Shown piece by piece: positions 6,797-11,422 of a DNA stretch of 11,422 nucleotides. Where the stretch lies: assembly GCA_937899145.1 (NCBI GenBank), contig CALBPW010000197.1, positions 1-11,422 on the forward strand. Direction: 5' to 3'. The position numbers and the translations under genes were made by a program. Source of the stretch: an uncultured Bacteroidota bacterium. GTDB lineage: Bacteria > Bacteroidota > Bacteroidia > Bacteroidales > SZUA-534. The notes under the pieces were generated by a model. The model ran no database searches. It had not been told where the DNA came from and was given only the letters and a program-made list of their open reading frames with translations. The first letter of the stretch is position 1. The number at the start of each line of letters is the position of its first letter.

Positions 6797-9707
6797 AAAG
6801 TTCCAATATTTGTTCGTTACTCAAGTCTTTTAACGTGTCATTACCGGTGACAATACTTGCCAAATCACTTTTACGACTTTGCAAATTGATGATTTTTTCC
6901 TCAATTGTTCCAACTGTTACAAACTTGTAAACGAAGACGTTACGGTCTTGTCCGATACGATAGGCTCGGTCGACTGCTTGATTTTCGGTAGCAGGATTCC
7001 ACCACGGATCGAGAATGAAAACATAATCGGCAGCTGTTAAATTTAGCCCCACACCACCCGCTTTCAACGAAATTAAAAAAACTTTTATATTACTGTTATT
7101 CTGAAAGTTAGCAACAACAGCATTGCGGTCTTTAGTATCGCCTGTTAACATCTCGTAGCCAACGCTATGCTCGTCAAAATATTGCTTGTATAGTTCAAGA
7201 CATTTCACAAACGAACTAAAAATCAACACTTTATGATCTTCAGAAATTACCGTTTCCAAAACTCGTATCACCTCATCAAACTTTGCCGACGACTGCTCAA
7301 GATTCAAAATTTTAGGATGGCAAGCTATTTGGCGCAAAAGTGTAAGCGATTTCAAGATCAATGCGGAAACCGTCAAAGAACGCTTATGGTTAATATTGGC
7401 TAAAATTTCATTTCGCACCTCCGATTTTTTAGTTTCGTAAAGAATCTGTTGGTCTTGCTCCATTTCACAATACCGAATTTGTTCAGTTTTTGGAGGCAAC
7501 TCCTTGGCAACCTGTTTTTTAGTACGTCGTAAAACAAAAGGTTCAATCAGTTTTTGCAACTGTTTTGCGTCTCCGCCATAAGCATCGCGTTCGACACGTT
7601 GCACGTACTCATCTTTAAAATACTGTAAATCACCAAGCAAACCCGGATTAGCAAAATTCATTTGTGCCCAAAGGTCGACCAAACTATTTTCAATTGGCGT
7701 TCCTGTCAGCATCAACTTATATTTTGATTGCAACTGAACAGCTGACTGATAATTTTTCGATGCCGGATTTTTAATTGCTTGACTTTCATCTAAAATGATA
7801 TAGTTGAACTGAAAATTTTTCAAAACATCAACATCGTTGCGCAGTGTGCCATAAGTTGTAATTACTATATCAAATCTGCCAAATATCAACGGGTTACGTG
7901 TGCGATTATTTCCAACATGAGGCAATACTCTTAAACTTGGAGCAAATTTTTGAGCCTCGTTTTGCCAATTATGTATCAACGATAAAGGCATGACAATCAA
8001 ACTTGTACAGCATTTACTTACAGATTGCACTTGAGGCTCATCAAAAAGTGAAAATTGAATATTTTGAGGTTTTGCAGACTCTGCAACTTCGCTATTTTGC
8101 TTACTATCAAGCAATAACGTTAAAGTCTGCAAAGTTTTTCCAAGTCCCATATCATCTGCTAAGCAACCACCAAAATTGTTGCGTTTCAGTTGTTTCATCC
8201 AATAATATCCTGCAAGCTGATACGGGCGAAGCGTAGCATTCAAGCCATTTGGCAGTGTCTCCTTCGGTAAATTATTGACATCAAACAAATTATGTATTGC
8301 CATGGCTTCGGGCGAAGCTATACCGGATTCGTTAATAAGTTCAAACAGTTGCTTATTAACTTTCAATTTCCCGGCGCTTTCCGCCGATTGATGAAAAATT
8401 TTATTAAAACGCGAAAACCATTCTTTTGGTAAAATAACAATTGTTCCGTCAGGCAATTCGTATTCGCGAATTTGTTTTAAAATATTGCGTTTCAACTGCA
8501 TAAACGGAATTGTAAATCCATTTAAAGTTACGACACCATAAATATCGAACCAATCGTTTTCCAATTTTGCAGTCAAATTCAGACTGATTTTACCAATATA
8601 ATAGTTACATTCTGAAAATTTTTGATTTACAACAAATCCGGCATCCGACAGTTCATCGGCACATTCATTAACCTTTTCAATAGAAAAATAAAATTGTTCT
8701 TCCGGCGACAATGGTTTTTCGGGAATTGCATAAAAATTAACGCCATCGCTCGAGCCAAAGCCCAAATCTTTCAGTTTCGCAACCAGCTGAAGCTCAATGT
8801 CTTTCTGACGAAACATTTTTACAAACCGAACATCGCCGGCATTATGATAAAAATCGGCGAACGCCCGCTCGGTGCTATACGGAAAAATCACATTGCCGGC
8901 ATAGGCAAATTTCAAAATTAAAACAGCCTGATTTTGAATATCATATTCGAAATCAAGAATTGGTTTTGGCGGCACATTCTCAATTTTCACTTCAAATCCT
9001 GTTGCCTTTACTTTGAAATTTTTAATCGCATTGCGTATAAACTTCTCAAAATAAACAAGTTCCGTTTCTTTTCGGATATGAATAAAATCGTTTTTCAGAA
9101 AAGGTTCAAATTTTTTGCTATCAATATCATCAAATCTGTAAAGAGTGCGATTGATTACCACATTGCATGGCTTACTATCGGTAATAACAATAGAAGTCTT
9201 ACCCTTCAATTTATCATAATAATCACCATAATCAATTGCTATCCTATATCTAATGCCATTTTCGTTTCTGTCAAAAAGAAATAAAACCTGCGATTTTCCT
9301 TGTGCAACAGCAATTTCGTCGGCCAAATAAATTTGATTATATTTAAAATCCTTATAAAAAAGCCGAATATGATTATTAACAATAATAGCAAGCATTTTTT
9401 TTAGTCGATACTCCATGTGAGGGCGAACGTGCGCTTCAATAAATTGCGCATCAACACGGCGCAGAAAGTCGCGCGGCGGCTCTTTTGAGAATAGACGGGC
9501 AATGTACATATCGTCGATGGTAGCCGAAAGTTTAAGTAGCGTTCCAAAATCGTCGCAATAGCCATCAACCTCAGCAATATTGATTGTTGTGGCCTTATCG
9601 ATAACAGAATAAAGCGAATCGCCATTGCTTGGTGTTATCACATACGGCACCAATGTTACACCAAACTTGCGATGGTGCGTAACGGCGACTATCAGCTGCT
9701 TACCCAT
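6789..9707 (-). CDS. SNF2-family DEAD/DEAH-box helicase (dsDNA translocase)
   Basis: 972 residues from the ATG at 9707. That start has a strong GGAGG six bases upstream and overlaps the SUI1 stop as TGATG; a TTG one codon earlier is less likely. Residues about 1-480 form a large poorly conserved N-terminal region with no visible SWIM zinc finger. The SNF2 ATPase core follows: LRPYQLAGYYWM (about 494-505), Walker A DDMGLGKT (518-525), a DEAH-equivalent DESQ (640-643), LTGTPIEN (667-674), then the helicase C-terminal half with VLIFSSF (827-833), SLKAGGVGLNLT (880-891) and QAVDRAYRIGQ (910-920). All key motifs are intact. Such proteins translocate on double-stranded DNA and remodel protein-DNA complexes, as RapA does with RNA polymerase; the substrate here is unknown. 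A hydrophilic linker after motif I (about 535-567) carries QFSLF, a possible sliding-clamp-binding motif. Confidence 0.93.
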   Translation of the reverse strand: MGKQLIVAVTHHRKFGVTLVPYVITPSNGDSLYSVIDKATTINIAEVDGYCDDFGTLLKLSATIDDMYIARLFSKEPPRDFLRRVDAQFIEAHVRPHMEYRLKKMLAIIVNNHIRLFYKDFKYNQIYLADEIAVAQGKSQVLFLFDRNENGIRYRIAIDYGDYYDKLKGKTSIVITDSKPCNVVINRTLYRFDDIDSKKFEPFLKNDFIHIRKETELVYFEKFIRNAIKNFKVKATGFEVKIENVPPKPILDFEYDIQNQAVLILKFAYAGNVIFPYSTERAFADFYHNAGDVRFVKMFRQKDIELQLVAKLKDLGFGSSDGVNFYAIPEKPLSPEEQFYFSIEKVNECADELSDAGFVVNQKFSECNYYIGKISLNLTAKLENDWFDIYGVVTLNGFTIPFMQLKRNILKQIREYELPDGTIVILPKEWFSRFNKIFHQSAESAGKLKVNKQLFELINESGIASPEAMAIHNLFDVNNLPKETLPNGLNATLRPYQLAGYYWMKQLKRNNFGGCLADDMGLGKTLQTLTLLLDSKQNSEVAESAKPQNIQFSLFDEPQVQSVSKCCTSLIVMPLSLIHNWQNEAQKFAPSLRVLPHVGNNRTRNPLIFGRFDIVITTYGTLRNDVDVLKNFQFNYIILDESQAIKNPASKNYQSAVQLQSKYKLMLTGTPIENSLVDLWAQMNFANPGLLGDLQYFKDEYVQRVERDAYGGDAKQLQKLIEPFVLRRTKKQVAKELPPKTEQIRYCEMEQDQQILYETKKSEVRNEILANINHKRSLTVSALILKSLTLLRQIACHPKILNLEQSSAKFDEVIRVLETVISEDHKVLIFSSFVKCLELYKQYFDEHSVGYEMLTGDTKDRNAVVANFQNNSNIKVFLISLKAGGVGLNLTAADYVFILDPWWNPATENQAVDRAYRIGQDRNVFVYKFVTVGTIEEKIINLQSRKSDLASIVTGNDTLKDLSNEQILELFE

Positions 9708-10072
9708 CAATTTCCTCCCGACATTTTTGCTTTGTAGCCTGCCTGCACAAGCAAATCGTAAACTTTTTGCTTAAACTCGCCTTGAATAAGAATTTCGCCA
9801 TCTTTCGCCGATCCTCCTACTCCACATTTGCTTTTCAGCATTTTAGCAAGTTCTTTAAGGTCGTCAGCGGTACCGACAAAACCTTGGACAAGTGTTACCG
9901 ATTTACCTGCGCGTTGCTTGCGGTCGATACTGACTTTCAGATTTTGCCGGCTCGGCTGAAGCGTTTCTTGCCGCTCGTCGGCTTCAGTTTCATACTGAAA
10001 ATCGGGATTGGTGGAATAAACAACATTCAATCTGTCTTTCCAATCGTTATTTTGCGTGGTTTTCTTACTCAT
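9707..10072 (-). CDS. yciH: SUI1/eIF1-like translation initiation protein (YciH family)
   Basis: 121 residues from the ATG at 10072. The open frame reaches an ATG at 10192, but the extra 40 residues (basic and aromatic) do not resemble the family and would start upstream of the likely transcription start. A variable N-terminal part (1-43) precedes the SUI1 fold (44-121): NLKVSIDRKQRAGKSVTLV, GFVGTADDLKELAK, the hallmark KCGVGGSAKDGEILIQG (82-98), then KVYDLLVQAGYKAK. Eukaryotic eIF1 guards start-codon choice; bacterial YciH proteins are thought to act in a related way at the 30S subunit, probably as accessory factors. The length fits the family (about 108 in E. coli). It is the promoter-proximal gene of a two-gene run with the SNF2 helicase; its last codons (Ser-Gly-Gly-Asn) carry the Shine-Dalgarno site of the helicase. 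Confidence 0.9.
   Translation of the reverse strand: MSKKTTQNNDWKDRLNVVYSTNPDFQYETEADERQETLQPSRQNLKVSIDRKQRAGKSVTLVQGFVGTADDLKELAKMLKSKCGVGGSAKDGEILIQGEFKQKVYDLLVQAGYKAKMSGGN
9713..9719 (-). promoter_or_regulatory. Strong Shine-Dalgarno site that fixes the SNF2 start
   Basis: The minus strand reads GGGAGGA six bases before the ATG at 9707, lying inside the last codons of the SUI1 gene. This is the clearest Shine-Dalgarno site I noticed at a gene start in the window, where starts are mostly preceded by A-rich sequence. It supports ATG 9707 over the TTG at 9710 and suggests reinitiation by ribosomes ending the SUI1 gene. Confidence 0.7.
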
Positions 10073-10160
10073 TTTCTGACAGTTATGTATTTTATCGATC
10101 GGCTTCAAAAAGAAAGCCTTCAAGCGTTTTCTTTTGTTTTTTCGAACTTTCACAAAGTGG

Positions 10161-10192
10161 CGAAGATAGACAAATAGAAAAACCGATTGCAA
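10161..10192 (-). promoter_or_regulatory. Candidate promoter of the SUI1-SNF2 pair
   Basis: On the minus strand TATCTTCG (10168-10161) matches the Bacteroidota -7 box TAnnTTTG with one mismatch, and a TTG (10192-10190) lies 21 bp upstream, the same spacing as the candidate promoter of the PASTA operon. Transcription would start near 10156, giving a leader of about 84 nt before the ATG at 10072. The mismatch keeps confidence low. It lies just downstream of the terminator of the DUF6588-like gene, so the pair would need its own promoter. Confidence 0.35.
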
Positions 10193-10201
10193 TTGTTACA
10201 C

Positions 10202-10231
10202 AAAAAAAACGAGCGGCTTTTCTGCCGCTCG
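10202..10231 (-). terminator. Strong intrinsic terminator of the DUF6588-like gene
   Basis: On the minus strand CGAGCGGC (10231-10224) and GCCGCTCG (10217-10210) form a perfect, GC-rich 8-bp stem with a 6-nt AGAAAA loop, followed at once by eight T (10209-10202). It starts 22 bp after the TAA at 10256-10254. This is a textbook Rho-independent terminator and separates the envelope-protein gene from the SUI1-SNF2 pair. Confidence 0.9.
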
Positions 10232-10253
10232 CCTGCAATATTTTTACAATAAT

Positions 10254-11351
10254 TTATCGAATTGTAATGGCAAGCCCGGCTGTATGAGTTTTGTAATCGG
10301 GTTGAATATCAAACTGATAATAGAGAGCCACAACTGCCAATTTTAGTCTGAAGCCCATCATTGTATTCAAATGGGTATCTTTAACTTCAACATCTACAGG
10401 GTCTTTTTCTACTTCATAGTCCAACGATGAATTTTCTTTATAAGTAAATTTCGGATAAGAGCCATTCAACTGCGTTGTATTTTTGCAATTGTTAAAGCCA
10501 AGTCCTAAATACGGTTGAAAAATTGGCAGCGATGCACCAACTAACAAAGTTCCTGTAAATGAACTAATGCCGACAGCAATCGATTGGTCATTCCAACTTT
10601 GACCGGCATCGGACAAAGTTGATTTAAAATCTGATGGTTTAAGCGATAGTTTTTCGCCTGAAAATTCTGATTTAAATTGAGAGTAAGTCAATTGACACGA
10701 GATTTGCAAAAATGGAACATGCGAAATTACTGGTATCCATTGTTTTATATCGTGTTTTACACCCACTCCCCACATCGATAATTTGTCAACTGAAAAATCT
10801 TCGGCATCCATAAGTTTATCGACAATTGATTTTGCTCCGGGCATAAGACGCACCTGGATTTCAGTTCCTAAAGGCAAGCCAACGCCAACTTGCAATAAAG
10901 GCACGCCTAAAAAGCCGAGGTCGTTACCATCAAGCATTGGAATTTCAATTTCCTGTTTTCCAGCCAAATTGCGATATAATTCCGGTGCCTTAACAGCTCC
11001 GTCATTGGTAAATGTTGGAGCGGTTAATTTCTCTACCGGTGTATTGTTTTCTCCATAATATTTATTTTTGTCTAAGCCAATGTTGCCCAAATTAAAAGTT
11101 CCTACCGATGATGGGATTTTTGCGAATGTCGCGCCAATTGTCAAATCGAAACCCGGAAATTTATGAGCCTCGGCTGTATGCGACCAGCCAGCTCCCATAA
11201 ACGAACCTACACTTGTAAACAAAGGATCGGCATAATTACGATAGATTGGGGCCAATTCTGATACTGAAAATGAATCGTCGGCAGCAACTACTGCTACTGA
11301 TGATAAAGCCAAACATGCTGTTAATGATGTAAATAAGATTCTTTTTCTCAT
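10254..11351 (-). CDS. DUF6588-like envelope protein (probable outer-membrane beta-barrel)
   Basis: 365 residues. A clear signal peptide (MRKRILF, hydrophobic stretch, VVAA with cleavage near residue 24) predicts export. The mature part has alternating hydrophobic/polar strands and Gly/aromatic-rich turns typical of outer-membrane barrels: GSFMGAGWSHTAEAHKFPGFDLTIG (49-73), PLLQVGVGLPLGTEIQVRLMPG (151-172), WGVGVKHDIKQWIP, TLLVGASLPIFQPYLGLG, and a closing strand pair ending in GLAITIR. The early sequence (a GSFMGAGW block, then HKFPGFDLTIG) is what I associate with the Bacteroidota DUF6588 family, whose function is not known to me. It lacks the C-terminal Phe common on proteobacterial barrels, which is not unusual in this phylum. 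It is monocistronic on this evidence: its own terminator follows and a consensus -7 box precedes. Barrel topology is judged by eye. Confidence 0.78.
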   Translation of the reverse strand: MRKRILFTSLTACLALSSVAVVAADDSFSVSELAPIYRNYADPLFTSVGSFMGAGWSHTAEAHKFPGFDLTIGATFAKIPSSVGTFNLGNIGLDKNKYYGENNTPVEKLTAPTFTNDGAVKAPELYRNLAGKQEIEIPMLDGNDLGFLGVPLLQVGVGLPLGTEIQVRLMPGAKSIVDKLMDAEDFSVDKLSMWGVGVKHDIKQWIPVISHVPFLQISCQLTYSQFKSEFSGEKLSLKPSDFKSTLSDAGQSWNDQSIAVGISSFTGTLLVGASLPIFQPYLGLGFNNCKNTTQLNGSYPKFTYKENSSLDYEVEKDPVDVEVKDTHLNTMMGFRLKLAVVALYYQFDIQPDYKTHTAGLAITIR

Positions 11352-11362
11352 AGTTGTAAAAT

Positions 11363-11399
11363 TTGTCTGCTAATATAAACACTATTGTTTATCAGACAA
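11363..11399 (-). promoter_or_regulatory. Imperfect hairpin filling the 5' leader of the DUF6588-like gene
   Basis: On the minus strand TTGTCTG (11399-11393) pairs with CAGACAA (11369-11363), and ATAAACA (11392-11386) pairs with TGTTTAT (11381-11375). The loop is ATAG and a 5-nt bulge, ATTAG, lies on the 3' side. The 14 bp of stem begin about 5 nt after the TAnnTTTG box, so the hairpin would start at or very near the transcript's 5' end and finish 11 nt before the ATG. It could be an mRNA-stabilising 5' stem-loop, a translation control element or a protein-binding site on DNA. Confidence 0.6.
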
Positions 11400-11403
11400 C
11401 TAA

Positions 11404-11411
11404 CAAACATA
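11404..11411 (-). promoter_or_regulatory. Promoter -7 box of the DUF6588-like gene
   Basis: TATGTTTG on the minus strand (11411-11404) matches the Bacteroidota consensus TAnnTTTG exactly. The predicted start of transcription is about 11399-11400, giving a leader of about 48 nt. The -33 element would fall beyond the window end, so only half of the promoter can be judged. Confidence 0.55.
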
Positions 11412-11422
11412 AGTATTTGTGC

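Noticed and set aside
8003..9284. Plus-strand open frames opposite the SNF2 gene
   Set aside because: They are short, without recognisable domains, and fully explained as antisense of the helicase coding sequence.
9767..10177. Plus-strand 136-codon open frame opposite the SUI1 gene
   Set aside because: It is antisense to a conserved gene, has no recognisable domain and no promoter or ribosome site, so it is a shadow frame.
10073..10192. 40-residue N-terminal extension of the SUI1 protein
   Set aside because: The extension has no family resemblance, and it would begin upstream of the candidate transcription start. The ATG at 10072 gives the usual length.
1..11422. CRISPR arrays, insertion sequences, tRNA genes, integration sites
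   Set aside because: I saw no regularly spaced repeats, transposase motifs, paired terminal repeats with target duplications, or cloverleaf sequences.

Overview
The window looks like an ordinary chromosomal stretch from a member of the Bacteroidota. The evidence is AT-rich DNA, a secreted protein ending in a type IX secretion (T9SS) type A sorting domain, a stand-alone PASTA protein without a kinase, a DUF6588-like envelope protein, and promoter-like TAnnTTTG boxes of the Bacteroidota sigma factor. I see no mobile elements, CRISPR arrays, tRNAs or rRNAs.

Layout. (1) Positions 1-470 hold the 3' end of an unidentified plus-strand gene with a very basic tail. Its frame runs on into the convergent gene behind it, unless a slip at an A7 run ends it at 217. 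(2) 248-889 (minus) is a secreted START-domain protein. (3) 1029-6784 (plus) is a tight four-gene run: PASTA membrane protein, T9SS cargo protein, RluD-type 23S rRNA pseudouridine synthase and a U32-family protein similar to the 23S rRNA hydroxylation factor RlhA. The junctions are an 8-nt overlap, an 8-nt gap and a TAATG overlap, so the four are probably one operon behind a promoter near 980-1011. (4) 6789-10072 (minus) is a two-gene run: an eIF1/SUI1-like protein and a SNF2-family helicase, joined by TGATG with a strong Shine-Dalgarno site. It meets the plus-strand operon tail to tail with 4 bp between the stop codons. (5) 10254-11351 (minus) is a DUF6588-like envelope protein. It has its own strong intrinsic terminator, a good TAnnTTTG box, and a long imperfect hairpin that would fill nearly all of its 5' leader.

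How the genes may work together. The plus operon mixes envelope functions (PASTA, T9SS cargo) with two proteins whose families modify the large ribosomal subunit. The minus pair joins a translation-initiation-like protein with a DNA translocase. I did not find a clearly new multi-gene system. The points most worth checking are the 5' leader hairpin of the last gene, a sliding-clamp-binding-like QFSLF motif in a linker of the SNF2 helicase, and the slippery A7 heptamer at the end of the first gene. Two starts were corrected on sequence grounds (4805 for the U32 gene, 9707 for the SNF2 gene), and the SUI1 gene was shortened to start at 10072.
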